In this document: positions 32,264-43,184 of the stretch, in pieces
Layout: the number at the start of each line of letters is the position of its first letter
Position numbering within the stretch: the stretch's first letter is position 1
DNA from: Reticulitermes speratus
Taxonomy: Eukaryota; Arthropoda; Insecta; Blattodea; Rhinotermitidae
Length of the DNA: 64,000 nt
NCBI GenBank assembly: GCA_021186555.1
Contig: JAJKFL010000010.1
Coordinates: 21,160,586 to 21,224,585, forward strand
Reading direction: 5' to 3'
Position numbers and translations under genes: made by a program
Notes under the pieces: generated by a model
The model's database searches: none
The model's input: the letters and a program-made list of their open reading frames with translations, nothing else
What the model was told of the DNA's origin: nothing

Positions 32264-33160
32264 CTTTAATTTTTGTTTTGTTCTTGTGTAAGAAGTTAAT
32301 TTTTGCTTTGTTCTAGTGTAAGAAGTTAATTTTTGCTTTGTTCTATGTGTAAGAAGTTAATTTTTGCTTTGTTCTATGTGTAAGAAGTTAATTTTTGCTT
32401 TGTTATATGTGTAAGAAGTTAATTTTTGCTTTGTTATATGTGTAAGAAGTTAATTTTTGCTTTGTTCTATGTGTAAGAAGTTAATTTTTGCTTTGTTCTA
32501 TGTGTAGGAAGGTAATTTTTGCTTTGTTTTATGTGTAAGAAGTTATTTTTGCTTTGTTCTATGTGTAAGAAGTTAATTTTTGTTTTGTTCTATGTGTAAG
32601 AAGTTAATTTTTGCTTTGTTCTATGTGTAAGAAGGTAATTTTTGCTTTGTTCTATGTGTAAGAAGTTAATTTTTGCTTTGTTCTATGTGTAAGAAGTTAA
32701 TTTTTGCTTTGTTCTATGTGTAAGAAGTTAATTTTTGCTTTGTTCTATGTGTGGGAAGTTAAATTTTTTGCTTTGTTCTAGTGTAAGAAGTTAATTTTTG
32801 CTTTGTTCTAGTGTAAGAAGTTAATTTTTGCTTTGTTCTAGTGTAAGAAGTTAATTGTTGCTTTCTTCTTGTGTAAGAAGTTAATTTATACTTTGTTCTA
32901 AGTGTAAGAGGTTAATTTTTGCTTTGTTATATGTGTAAGAAGTTAATTTTTGCTTTGTTCTATGTGTAAGAAGTTAATTTTTGCTTTTTTCTATGTGTAA
33001 CAAGTTAATTTTTGCTTTGTTCTATGTGTAAGAAGGTAATTTTTGCTTTGTTCTATGTATAAGAAGTTAATTTTTGCTTTGTTATATGTGTAAGAAGTTA
33101 ATTTTCGCTTTGTTCTATGTGTAAGAAGTTAGTTTTTGCTTTGTTCTATGTGTAAGAAGT
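32264..33160 (+). repeat. 31-bp minisatellite, about 29 copies
   Basis: The unit is GTAAGAAGTTAATTTTTGCT plus TTGTTCTATGT, with variants of 29-33 bp. Stops in all frames. Confidence 0.95.
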
Positions 33161-33225
33161 GTTTATGAAATGTAAAGCAAGTTATAGAAAACTCTGCTTT
33201 AAATCTACTCTTACTAGACAGGTAA

Positions 33226-33345
33226 ATACAATCGAACCCGTTTTATACGACATATTCTGTGGTACCAACTAATACCTCACTGTTAACCATAACATTATAC
33301 TACTCGGTTATAACGACACTCGTTTATAACGACTGTATTTTGGAC
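33226..33345. mobile_element. pogo/Tigger-like MITE fragment
   Basis: CGAACCCGTTTTATACGACA ... CTCGGTTATAACGACACTCG matches the complete element at 37334-37519 but lacks its right terminus. Confidence 0.7.
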
Positions 33346-33364
33346 GAGAGTCAGAATGTTAGAA

Positions 33365-33620
33365 AGGTAAATTTAAAGCAATCTCTTAGGGTTCCAGGAG
33401 GTTTTTGGTCCCAGATTTCTAGATAATCGGCACATGAAGGCGGTAAGTTTGTTAGCCCTACGCACCGGTCGTCTTTACCCCCAGGATATATTTCTGGTAC
33501 TCATTTCTGTTAGAGGCTGAGTCGACCTCAAGGCCCATAGTACGACCGAAAGGATTATGTCAATGACAAATTCCAATGACACCATCGGGAATCGAACCCG
33601 CTACCTTCCGTCAGAAGGTT
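33365..33620 (-). mobile_element. SINE family B, minus orientation
   Basis: The minus strand carries the box B GCGGGTTCGATTCCCGATGG, body ACTCAGCCTCTAACAGAAAT and ATGTGCCGATTATCTAGAAA. The head left of box B is degraded, and box A is not recognisable. Confidence 0.85.
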
Positions 33621-34372
33621 AAGCAGTACTTTCTGTCGCCAGTGACAGATCGCCTGCACACATCAAAAGGGTGCAAGTTCCTTATCTTTGTGCTGTCTCT
33701 CCAAACAAACCCACACTGAGCATAAGAAGCATAGACTAAAGTCGAATTTAATAAAGATAAATTGCTACAATGTGAGATTTCTCTTTCTCACAGAGATATT
33801 TTTGGAGATTTTGTTTTATGCTGCATGACGGTTTGCTTTAGGCGAGGATTGCCGCGGCTATGAAGGATCGTACAGCCTTGATCTTCAGATTAAGACTCTT
33901 CTGGAAATGCATGACCCATAAAATAAAAGCTTACTAAAGATTCCTTAAGTTTAATCACGCAAATACTCATTAGACGCCTTCGCAAAGCAACTGCACAAGG
34001 CCATTGCTAACCACCTCACGTCAGTCCTTCCCTTTGTCTGTTTTTTTTTTTTGGCCTCGGACATTGACGGTCCCGCTGAACGTATATTTTTAAAAAAATT
34101 TCGCATTTGAGGTTTTGAGTAAAGTGTCCCCATACCTTTCAGATTTTGGTTAATATCGGAAGAACAAAAAAAGACATTGTATGGAGAAGTACAACTAACA
34201 ATTATGATATCTCGTCTTGTCTGGTCTTTATATCTGAGGCCGAAGACAAAGTTAACGACCTAAAAGTAACAATGGCCATAAGTGCAAGAAATACGATACC
34301 TGGAGTGTGCGATGTATCGAATATGATCGAATATAAATCTATAGATAAAACACAGCGACAACTTCAATAATG
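33621..34372. other. Unassigned sequence
   Basis: Short frames (60-74 codons) only. Nothing recognised. Confidence 0.3.
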
Positions 34373-34600
34373 TTGTGAGTTTTACAATTTTACATATTTT
34401 ACAAATTCAAATGTGTTTTTATAACTTATTACTAAGACAGATGTGCTCTTTGGGCCCTTTTAACATGCGACTGTGAAGTGTAGTAGCTTGTTACCCCCCT
34501 GAAGATGGTCTGCGGACCGAAACACGTGTAGGGGAATACATCGATAATAATAAAACTGTAAAGTAGTTTGTGTTTGTGTATTTGTTGGTTAACTGAATAC
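34373..34600 (+). mobile_element. Short hammerhead element (family L)
   Basis: From AGTTTTACAATTTTACATAT to TTGTTGGTTAACTGAA, near-identical in order and content to 62390-62612. The hammerhead is near the centre and the tail GTGTATTTGTTGGTTAACTG is at the end. No inverted partner is present. Confidence 0.8.
34494..34535 (+). ncRNA. Hammerhead ribozyme motif
   Basis: CCCCC, CTGAAGA (34499-34505), T, helix II GGTC/GACC with loop TGCG, GAAA, 8-nt palindrome ACACGTGT, GTA, GGGG. Four G/C pairs in stem I. One of the cleanest copies. Confidence 0.82.
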
Positions 34601-34699
34601 TAAGTGTTGGGTAATATTTGGAAAGACGTATTTAAAAACATAGCCTTAATTTGACTAATAATAACATTGGTAGGGGGGAAAATCGACCATAGATATTAA

Positions 34700-34852
34700 A
34701 GGTAAATCAATCCCTGTAAGCGCCTGGAGAAGCCCTGAGGTTTCCAGGAAATTAAGACTCTCAGATTTCGAAAAAATCTGCACATGGAAGTGGTAAATTT
34801 GTCAGCCCTAAGCTTCGGTTTGCCTTTACCCCACAGTAAATATCCGTGGTTC
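34700..34852 (-). mobile_element. SINE family B tail, diverged
   Basis: The minus strand has a degraded version of the family B body end (GTCAGCCCTAAGC..., CAGATTTCGAAAAAATCTGC). The head is missing. Confidence 0.6.
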
Positions 34853-36345
34853 GGCCGGAACATTAATTTACGAAGGAGTCAAGTTAGAAACAGGGGAAGT
34901 TTGGTTTGAACCTGTCCTTAATATACACACACCACTGTCCTCTATTCTGACCCAAATTTCTTATTTGTCCCTCTTCAATTCAGTAGCCAAAAGACTATTA
35001 TTAGGTAGAAAAAATAGTAGACGGAAATCCCACCTTTGTCCCTCGTCCAGGTTAAGCCTATGTTTAAAACACTAGCAGCTACACAGATGTTCATGACAGT
35101 AGCAACTGTTTTAAAATCTGCTCAAAATAACTGATTAACAGATCCAGAATATTACAGTTCAGTGATATTTCTTCTCTTCTTTTCTTCTACGAAAGAAAGA
35201 AAGAAAGAAAACTAATCGTCACTTCCATTTCCTTTGCAGACAAAAGTAGTACAGATATTGCTAACTATTCACATCGCTCACAGTAAGAGAGTGTTACCTT
35301 CAAAGGTAGCCAAAGGTAGCAATAAAGTTAAGTACCGCGACGGTTACTTCTATGTGACGTGGGACTTTGTTTATATTTGGTACGAAAAGTGTGTCGTATT
35401 GTCAATGACGCAGCGTATAATTAAATAATATTTTTATTTGAATGAGCATAAAATAATTATGCGTCGAATTTCGTTTCTTTTCCCCCAAGTTTCTGGAATT
35501 AGATAGCGGGCCGCGATGTACAGACAGAAAGACCGCATTTGACCCACCGCTGGTCCATGCTGCCGCTTCAAAGTTTTCCTTAAATATTCACAAAATGAAA
35601 AAAATTCAGAAATGAAGCTTCAGACTGTAATGTTACACAAAACGTTTCTTGTACAAAATTACCTTCATTTGTAACACAAAATGCAGGCTAATCCACTTAT
35701 ATTTTGAATCAAACTGTAAGGCACTGTCGCTGTCCGTTACGGTCTCACTAGCACCCTCAAAGACGAGATAAATTACCTTAGACTGCGGTTCACACCTTCA
35801 TTTAATCACATCAATACATATACCACAGCCGGCTACAACGTAGATCCGCAGACATCTTTAATTCTAAAACGACTGCTGTCGGTCGCAGGGTCTTCTTATG
35901 TCCTTCTCTCTACTCCCCCGTCTTGTCTCCAACCTCACTCTCCTTTTCTTATTGCCCTCTGACCTCCATGAATGTCGTAGAGCGAAACTAGAAGGGCGGA
36001 AGGTCAGAGGGTCCTTCCTCAGGTTGAGGTTCGACACATACACACACAAATGTTCCCCTTTTCAAACTTAGAGGGGTGGGAAGGCTCGACAGGGGCTCGA
36101 ACTCAATGTTGGGCTACAGCACATTCTTCAACCCTTATATTACTTCTGTAAACAACGTACGTAATTTCCGTAATTCATTTTTATTTTTTATTCAAAATTT
36201 ATCAAATAACAACAATAACTTACACATTTATTATAAACAATTTTATGTTTAACTTCCGCAACCATTTCCGGCCTTCTCAATTTTTATTCAAATAAAAAGG
36301 ATCTTTTTTAAATTTCTTTTTGTTTAGATCCCTTTGTTTTGTAGG
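34853..36345. other. Unassigned sequence
   Basis: A GAAA microsatellite lies at about 35194-35212. The frames at 35234-35428 and 35864-36049 are not recognised. The latter (minus) reads LNLRKDPLTFRPSSFALRHS and may be repeat-derived, but I cannot support it. Confidence 0.3.
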
Positions 36346-36349
36346 TTGC

Positions 36350-36525
36350 ACTATATAGCGTTATACTATATAGCGTTATACTATATAGCGTTATACTATA
36401 TAGCGTTATACTATATAGCGTTATACTATATAGCGTTATACTATATAGCGTTTTACTATATAGCGTTATACTATATAGCGTTATACTATATAGCGTTATA
36501 CTATATAGCGTTATACTATATAGCG
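36350..36525 (+). repeat. 15-bp minisatellite, about 12 copies
   Basis: The unit CTATATAGCGTTATA is nearly perfect, with TTTTA for TTATA in one copy. It is in frame, so it gives a spurious YIALYYIAL protein. Confidence 0.96.
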
Positions 36526-37331
36526 TTTCAAGGCATTTAATCTTTTGAATCCTTATTAATTATTATAATATTTAATTGTGCCTTTATTCCGTAGGCTTCA
36601 AGCTGTTAGCAGTAAATTCAATAAAGTACTAAATTCAATTGAGAAAGGAACTGAATTACTTTGTAGCGATTTCTCAGACAAACTGTATATCAGGTAGTGA
36701 GATTCGTGTAAATTTCGATTTATATTTGACCAAACAGGAATCAAAATTAATGTCTTCGACACCTTTTTGGGGATTCCCCAAACTGACCATCCAGATTTGA
36801 ATGAAAGGCAATCTGTAATTTCGGGAAGGATACATCCGGAACGACGTACATACCTTTCCATTATGCGCTAATTTTATTTTTTTCTTGTACACATCTACGC
36901 TTTGAATGCAATATTATAACTCCTGTTTTAATATACAGGGTGTCCCAAGAGTCAAATGACATGTCATTTTGTTAAATATTGGTTGTCAACTGTCAAGTAA
37001 TTTCTGCGCCACCCCCTACATTAAAATCAGACCTGAGGTTCGGATGACACTCACTATGAAGATTGCTATGTTCGAGGATGCAACTCCGAGTAGCGTGTAG
37101 AATACCCTCACGTTTCAGCACGTCCTGTAGCGCCATAGAGAGATATGGATTGCAAGGAAGTGATCGTGGCCTATTCGAGGCAGTCCCCCGGAATTGGCCT
37201 GGAGGCACTGAGGAAAAACAAGGCAAACCTCTTTCATGATAGCCTATATCCTACTATCCTTCATACAAATCAGAAACCTTACCCTCTGAGTCACCGTAAT
37301 CGGGCAGTTCTCTTACATGCTTCGAAGCAAA
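36526..37331. other. Unassigned; one possible transposon end
   Basis: TACAGGGTGTCCCAAGAGTC at about 36937 looks like a Tc1/mariner-type terminus, but I found no matching inverted end. Other frames are unsupported. Confidence 0.3.
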
Positions 37332-37333
37332 TA

Positions 37334-37519
37334 CAGTCAAACCCGGTTATAACGACATCGGTTTAAGCAACACCTCGTCTATAACGTCAGATATTTTGTG
37401 GTACCAATTAATTCCTCGCTGTTAACCAGAACAGTATATTACTCGGTTATAACAACACCCGTTTATAACGACACAAAAATATTCAGTCCCTTTCATGACG
37501 TTGTAACCGAGTTCGACTG
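37334..37519. mobile_element. Complete pogo/Tigger-like MITE, 186 bp
   Basis: Starts CAGTCAAACCCGGTTATAAC and ends GTTGTAACCGAGTTCGACTG, with TA at 37332-37333 and 37520-37521. Internal GGTTATAACGAC-type repeats. No coding content. Confidence 0.9.
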
Positions 37520-37687
37520 TACGTACGATTTACTTCGAATTTTGAAGACAAATATTCAAATGGAGTTCTACATTTTTTGGCAAATATAGTAACAACCTGA
37601 GATTCAGAATATAAAATTGAAATGGGCCATTTACTGCCTTGCATACAAAAGTAAGAGAGAGAGTTTTATTTAGGCAGAGACGTAAAG

Positions 37688-37858
37688 GGTAAAGCAATCC
37701 CATTACAGGCCTAGACAGGCCCTCAGGGTTCCAGGAGGTTGAGGCTAACAGATTTCTAGACAATCGGCACATGAAGGTGGTAAAGTTGTCAGCCCTATGC
37801 ACCGGTCACCTTTACCCCCAATAAAATATTCCTGGTACTCATTTCTGTTAGAAGCTTA
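37688..37858 (-). mobile_element. SINE family B, 5'-truncated
   Basis: The minus strand holds the tail and body (CTGTCTAGGCCTGTAATGGG, ATTGTCTAGAAATCTG) and stops at TCTGTTAGAAGCTTA without the tRNA-like head. Confidence 0.85.
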
Positions 37859-38445
37859 GACAGAGAAGTAAGGACAGTATATCAACAACAAACTGGCACA
37901 GCGCCATAGTTCTGTCTAGACCCAACATTTGACAGCTTTTCCTCCCTCATTCCCTCCCCCCCCCCCTTCATGCTGCACCATAATCACATTTACTTCATTT
38001 TCTTCCCTATTGCCCTCAATTTTTGGTTATTTAATTTTTTAAATGTATTTTCTGTGAAAATTTAAGTATATCTTAAAATATTAGTTTCTCCCTATACTCT
38101 CTTTTTTTTCTCCATATTTGTTCTTATCGGCGACGCCTTTTTTTTCGATGTCCATTGAGCACAGTTTAGACTCAATCAATCAAACTTAATGCGTTTCTTG
38201 AGAGAACGAAAAAAGCGAGTATTCAGCCATCTGCTCGCCTTACATTCACTTCTCAGGCTGCCTCTAGATCTGACATTTCCAGTATTGAACCCTGAGTCAC
38301 GTACCTGTGGCGAGCTACTTGTTGGCAGTCAGTTTCATGCCACAGGGTGTTCCTCGATTTAACTGCTGCATGGGGTCTGACGTTTAGAGAAATGTGTACA
38401 AGGCCGGAACTTTTGTGAAAATCTTGGAACTGATATACTATTTCT
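37859..38445. other. Unassigned sequence
   Basis: A C run lies at 37957-37967. Nothing else recognised. Confidence 0.3.
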
Positions 38446-38612
38446 TAACTAAATAACTAACTAACTAACTAACTAACTCCATGGACCAGAGTCCTTCTTG
38501 AGAAGCTAACAGGTCGTCAGCTAGTCAAGAAATTCCCCGCGTTTTATGGAAACCGAAGGTTCATTACCGCAGTCACAACAGCCCGCCATCTGTCCCTATC
38601 CAAAATAATCAG
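38446..38612 (-). pseudogene. LINE alpha 3'-end fragment
   Basis: The complement matches the last coding bases and 3' untranslated part of LINE alpha, with the tail seen as (TAAC)n at 38450-38478. Very short, 5'-truncated. Confidence 0.8.
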
Positions 38613-38634
38613 TCCAGGTCCGAGGCTTTTTTGA

Positions 38635-38850
38635 ATGATTCGTAACTTGGTAATTTTTTTTTACGGTGAGGAGTTGTTAGCACCTCGCCCAACCCCCACG
38701 CTGGAGGACCACCCCTTGTCGGCTGTCCGCGACTGTTTATTCAATGTATTCGCAGCTACCCTCCATATTCGGAGGCCGTTCCTTCATCCGCAACCTGAGG
38801 GCGTGCCATGCCGTGGTGACAGGGACACACTTATCATGGAACAAACAAAC
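38635..38850 (+). pseudogene. Repeat-derived reading frame, unassigned
   Basis: A frame reads EELLAPRPTPTLEDHPLSAV, RDCLFNVFAATLHIRRPFLH. I associate this string loosely with repeat-derived frames in insect genomes, but I cannot name the element. It lies between two LINE alpha fragments and ends in an AAAC repeat. Confidence 0.4.
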
Positions 38851-38859
38851 AAACAAACA

Positions 38860-39340
38860 AACTATGTAACTAACTATATAACTAAATATAACTATCTAAC
38901 CAACTAACTAATCGACACTACAGAAATTCCGCGCATGTTATAGAACCAGAACAGTCATTACTGTTTTAACAACCGACCACCTCTCCCTGTCCTGAGCCAA
39001 ATAAATTCAATACACCTCATCTTATCCTCTTTGTTTGAGATCCATTTCGATATGTTTCCCATCTACGCCTAGGTCTGCGAAGTGACTTCTTTCCCCCACG
39101 TCTCCTCACCAAAACTCTGCTTGCACTTCTTCTCTCACCTACATGTGCCCCATGCCCCGTCCATCTCATTCGCCTCTCTTTGCTCATCCAAATATTATGT
39201 TGTGAGGAGTACAAATCATGGCTTTTCCTGATGCAATTTCCTTAATTTTCCTGTCAATTTCTCTCCTCACCAATGGGCTCAAATTTCTTCCTCAGCACCT
39301 TATTCTCGAATATCCCCATCCTATGTTCTCCCGTTAAAGT
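38860..39340 (-). pseudogene. LINE alpha 3'-region, degraded copy
   Basis: The minus frame includes ERRMRWTGHGAHVGERRSAS, RVLVRRRGGKKSLRRPRRRW, matching the [20 protein letters not shown] segment. Upstream, 39230-39340 matches the NEELY/FENRVLR region with frameshifts. Only one copy of the segment amplified at 27 kb is visible here, which suggests that this lineage lacks the 100-bp duplication. Confidence 0.75.
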
Positions 39341-39560
39341 CAGAGAACAAGTCTCAGATATTCACTAAACCAAATTAATTATCACCCCCTCAAATTTTAA
39401 CTTTTCAATCCGAGTTCTTGAAGATTTGTGTTATGTAAAACGCCGTGTAGTCTGGTAGAAATTTACTGTAGCTCTCACGTTCAATCAGAAGAGTCCTGCA
39501 TTTAAACTGCAATGTGTTTCAGTTACAGGGATAACTTTTAGAAGTTGAAAATTTAAAGTT

Positions 39561-40653
39561 ATCATAGGAACATGTCAGGAGCGACAGTTTAATATCTGGA
39601 AACATGTCAGGAGCGACAGTTTAATATCTAGAAACATGTCAGGAGCGACAGTTTAATATCTAGAAACATGTCAGGAGTGACAGTTTAATATTTAGAAACA
39701 TGTCAGGAGCGACAGTTTAATATCTAGAAACATGTCAGGAGCGACAGTTTAATATCTAGAAACATGTCAGGAGTGACAGTTTAAAATTTAGAAACATGTT
39801 AGGAGCGACAGTTTAATATCTAGAAACGTGTCAGGAGCGACAGGTTTAATATCTAGAAACATATCAGGAGCGACAGGTTTAATATCTAGAAACATATCAG
39901 GAGCGACAGGATTAATATCTAGAAACATGTCAGGAGCGACAGGTTTAATATCTAGAAACATGTCAGGAGCGACAGGTTTAATATCTAGAAACATGTCAGG
40001 AGCGACAGGTTTAATATCTAGAAACATATCAGGAGCGACAGGTTTAATATCTAGAAACATGTCAGGAGCGACAGGTTTAATATCTAGAAACATGTCAGGA
40101 GCGACAGGTTTAATATCTAGAAACATATCAGGAGCGACAGGTTTAATATCTAGAAACATGTCAGGAGCGACAGGTTTAATATCTAGAAACATGTCAGGAG
40201 CGACAGGTTTAATATCTAGAAACATGTCAGGAGCGACAGGTTTAATATCTAGAAACATATCAGGAGCGACAGGTTTTAATATCTAGAAACATATCAGGAG
40301 CGACAGGTTTAATATCTAGAAACATGTCAGGAGCGACAGGTTTAATATCTAGAAACATGTCAGGAGCGACAGGTTTAATATCTAGAAACATATCAGGAGC
40401 GACAGGTTTAATATCTAGAAACATGTCAGGAGCGACAGGTTTAATATCTAGAAACATGTCAGGAGCGACAGGTTTAATATCTAGAAACATGTCAGGAGCG
40501 ACAGGTTTAATATCTAGAAACATATCAGGAGCGACAGGTTTAATATCTAGAAACATATCAGGAGCGACAGGTTTAATATCTAGAAACATGTCAGGAGCGA
40601 CAGGTTTAATATCTAGAAACATGTCAGGAGCGACAGTTTAATATCTAGAAACA
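39561..40653 (+). repeat. 33-bp minisatellite, about 33 copies
   Basis: The unit is AAACATGTCAGGAGCGACAG plus GTTTAATATCTAG. The first seven or so units are 32 bp (GACAGTTTAATA). Later units alternate ACATGTC and ACATATC. Because 33 is divisible by three, both strands are open (11-residue repeats). I do not call a protein. Confidence 0.96.
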
Positions 40654-40689
40654 AAGGTGACTCTGATTGAAATTAGCTAGAAAAATGTG

Positions 40690-40946
40690 TAAAGGGCTCC
40701 CCTAACACGACACACATCCACACGGTAATCAAACTCATCCCAGACCCGGTGTAGCATGTCCGCTGTAATGGCCTGCAGTGCATGCGTTATCCGATCACGA
40801 ATTTCATGGATGGACGTGGGCAATGGTGGTACATAAACGCTGTCTTTAACGAACCCCCAAAGAAATTTTTAATAAATTTTAAATAAATAAAAGAATATAT
40901 TTTTTATTCACTTTTGAAACCGCACCATTCTTTTGTGTATGCCCTG
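40690..40946 (-). mobile_element. Tc1/mariner-type element, truncated copy
   Basis: The complement is nearly identical to 47860-48005 (transposase C-terminal part) and ends with the terminal repeat CGCACCATTCTTTTGTGTAT-GCCCTG plus TA. The element's other end is missing, and a deletion joins the coding remnant to the terminal repeat. Confidence 0.88.
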
Positions 40947-41098
40947 TATTTGTAAAGTGTACAATTTTTAGAAACTGCTTTTTGAAACGCATTTGTTCAC
41001 ATAATAAGTGGTGAAAGTCTAGTGAGATATGGTGATGACTGTACTCCTCAACAGAGGACCAATATATGTACGTGTTTTTACAAACTAGCAGTTGTGAC

Positions 41099-41144
41099 AC
41101 CCCCTGAAGATGGCTTATCGATAAGCCGAAACATATGTAGGGGT
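41099..41144 (+). ncRNA. Hammerhead ribozyme motif
   Basis: ACCCC, CTGAAGA (41104-41110), T, self-complementary helix II GGCTTATCGATAAGCC, GAAA, 8-nt palindrome ACATATGT, GTA, GGGGT. Stem I has five perfect pairs. The tail GTGCGTTTGGTTGGTGTAAA follows at about 41192. Confidence 0.83.
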
Positions 41145-41346
41145 TTCTTTATCTAATTTTTAAAGAATATTTTAGTGTCCTTTAAATAAATAAGTGCGTT
41201 TGGTTGGTGTAAAAAAGAGATATAATTCCACTGTACTCCAGGTCTCAGGTACTCATATAGCTGTGGTTTAACCGGCTTACGTTGTCCAGTGATTGAGGTT
41301 AGCTCTGTCTAAGGGACCCAACACAGTAGGTGTCTCCCTCCCCGAT

Positions 41347-41397
41347 CACCTGAGGACGGAAGCAGATCCAGTTTCCGAAACGTCGTGCGATCTAGTT
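41347..41397 (+). ncRNA. Hammerhead-like motif, GAAACGTC class
   Basis: CAC, CTGAGGA (41350-41356), C, helix II GGAA/TTCC with a long loop, GAAA, palindrome ACGT, GTC, GTG. Stem I is three pairs. The extra base before helix II is C, not T. The tail motif of the other elements is not seen. Confidence 0.55.
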
Positions 41398-41454
41398 ATT
41401 TTAGATTTCCGGACGATGGACAAAGTCCAGTTCTCAATTCTACTCTTTGTTTGG

Positions 41455-41592
41455 GGTGGGTGGTTAATGCCACACTCCGGCCGCTTTTGTACAGGAGGCT
41501 TGGGTAGGCTTTGGAGTCCATCTACATTTTTGCCTAAAATCTCGCCCCCACTGGCTTCGAACTTCCAAACCTCCAGCCCGTAGCGGGTCGCA
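41455..41592 (-). mobile_element. SINE family D, partial
   Basis: The minus strand matches the head-to-body region of 4993-5281 (GCGGGAGGTTTGGAAGTTCG-like box B area, ATTTTAGGCAAAAATG, CAGCCTCCTGTACAAAAG). The tail is missing. Confidence 0.65.
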
Positions 41593-41599
41593 TCGGTAC

Positions 41600-41800
41600 A
41601 AGAGGGTGAAGAGGTTGTCAGCCTTAGACACCGGTCAGCTTTACCCTTCAGGAAATACCCCTGATACTCATTTCTGTTAGAGGCTGAGTCGACACCAGGG
41701 CCAAAGTGCGGCAGGAAGGATTTAGGACTTTATAGGGAATCGAACCCGCGACCTTCCGGTTTGTAGCGCAGTGCCTCAACCAACTGCGCCACAGCGTGCC
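41600..41800 (-). mobile_element. SINE family B, 3'-truncated with full head
   Basis: The minus strand begins GGCACGCTGTGGCGCAGTTG with box B CGCGGGTTCGATTCCCTATA and runs to ATTGT... near 41600. The family tail is absent. It abuts the family D remnant directly. Confidence 0.85.
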
Positions 41801-42699
41801 TCACATAGTGTATCTGTTGCTGGTACAAGGTTACTTATGTACATTTATTTATCATACGAATATCAGTGCGTGTATATACGGCATATATAAATGTATTGTA
41901 AGAGTTGCGTCTGAATGGATTACGCAGGGCAGCTTGCCAAAGTTCTCAAAATCTAAAGAATTGTTTACATATGGAACCCTGTTTCTACATTTCTATGTTT
42001 CTGTATATTTGACCTATATTGCTTCTTCTTCTTTACAACTATAAACCAAAAGACATTCCTTAGATATTCCCATCCACTCGACCTTAGTAAAGAATACATT
42101 TCTTTCAGAAACTTCATAACTTTCTTGTTTTCTGTATTCGTCCCGTCAGTGTTTGCCAATCTGTTCCACGTACCCTGCTCACAGGACTCTACAGCGGAGT
42201 TTTGATATTTCCAATACGAGCTATACTGGCAGTGTGCTGAAATATTCCACATGAGAGAATATAAATTTGATACGTTTGTTGCAGTGTAGAGGGTCAGTTC
42301 GACAAAAGTCCGGATATATTCTGCTCACATTTTACGACTTTACAACCTTGCTGTATTTAATTCAGGTCTTTTACTAGATCACTGTAGCATTTAACGTAAT
42401 ATATTTACATATAAACTTAGGTTATTACGAAAATTAATTTCACTTTACGATCGATCTCACCTGCCGAATTTCCAAGAGCAAGAAAATTAAGTATTGCATT
42501 AAACTGCAAATAAAAAAGGGAGCCAATAAATTTTATAATTTTCAATATCTTCCTTTATTATCTACTCATTGATCTCAGTGTTAACTTATTGTACACAAAA
42601 TTAGTGTTAACTTATTGTACACAAAATTAGTGTTAACTTATTGTACACAAACTCCTGAGGCTGTTTTAGCGATATACTTGATTACATTTTCGGCGTATT
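41801..42699. other. Unassigned sequence with a 26-bp triplication
   Basis: GTGTTAACTTATTGTACACA-AAATTA occurs about three times at 42579-42648. Frames of 82-95 codons are unsupported. Confidence 0.4.
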
Positions 42700-43184
42700 A
42701 CAAGTTTTTTTAGGCGCGTTAGCAAAATTGCGAAAAGCAACTATTAGCTTCGTCATGTCTGTATGTCTATCTATCTGTCCCTTCGCGTGGAACAACCCGG
42801 CTCCCATTGGACGGATTTTCATTAAATTTGGTATCTGAAAATCTGTCGAGAAAATTCAAGTTTCATGAAAATCACACAACAATAACGGTACTTCACATAA
42901 AGACCTATGTACATTTATGATAATATCTCGCTAAATTCTTCTTAGAATGAGAAATGTTTCAGACAAAAGTTGTACAGAAAATCAAAACATATATTTCATG
43001 TTCAATAACATTTTTCCAAAAATCGTGCCGTTTTGGAGACGATAATGAAATATATGGTAGAGCCACAGATGACAATATAAGACGGGATGCTGGATAACTA
43101 AGGCTACAGACACACATTTAGATTATGTAATACCTATTGCATTTCGACGGCAATAATGGTTACGCGAACGTGCCTCAATGTTAG
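42700..43184 (+). repeat. Dispersed repeat family X, copy 3
   Basis: Begins TTTTTTTAGGCGCGTTAGCA and ends GTTACGCGAACGTGCCTCAA-TGTTA. Relative to copies 1 and 2 it lacks the GCGCATGCGCTTTGCATGC block. Confidence 0.78.

Noticed and set aside
39788-40641. Open frames on both strands encoding 11-residue repeats
   Set aside because: A 33-bp minisatellite; no start context, no flanking coding sequence, and equal openness on both strands.
39561-40653. GAAACATGTC in every 33-bp unit, identical to the hammerhead 3' half
   Set aside because: No CTGANGA or helix II is present in the unit, and half the units read ACATATC, which breaks the palindrome; probably coincidence.
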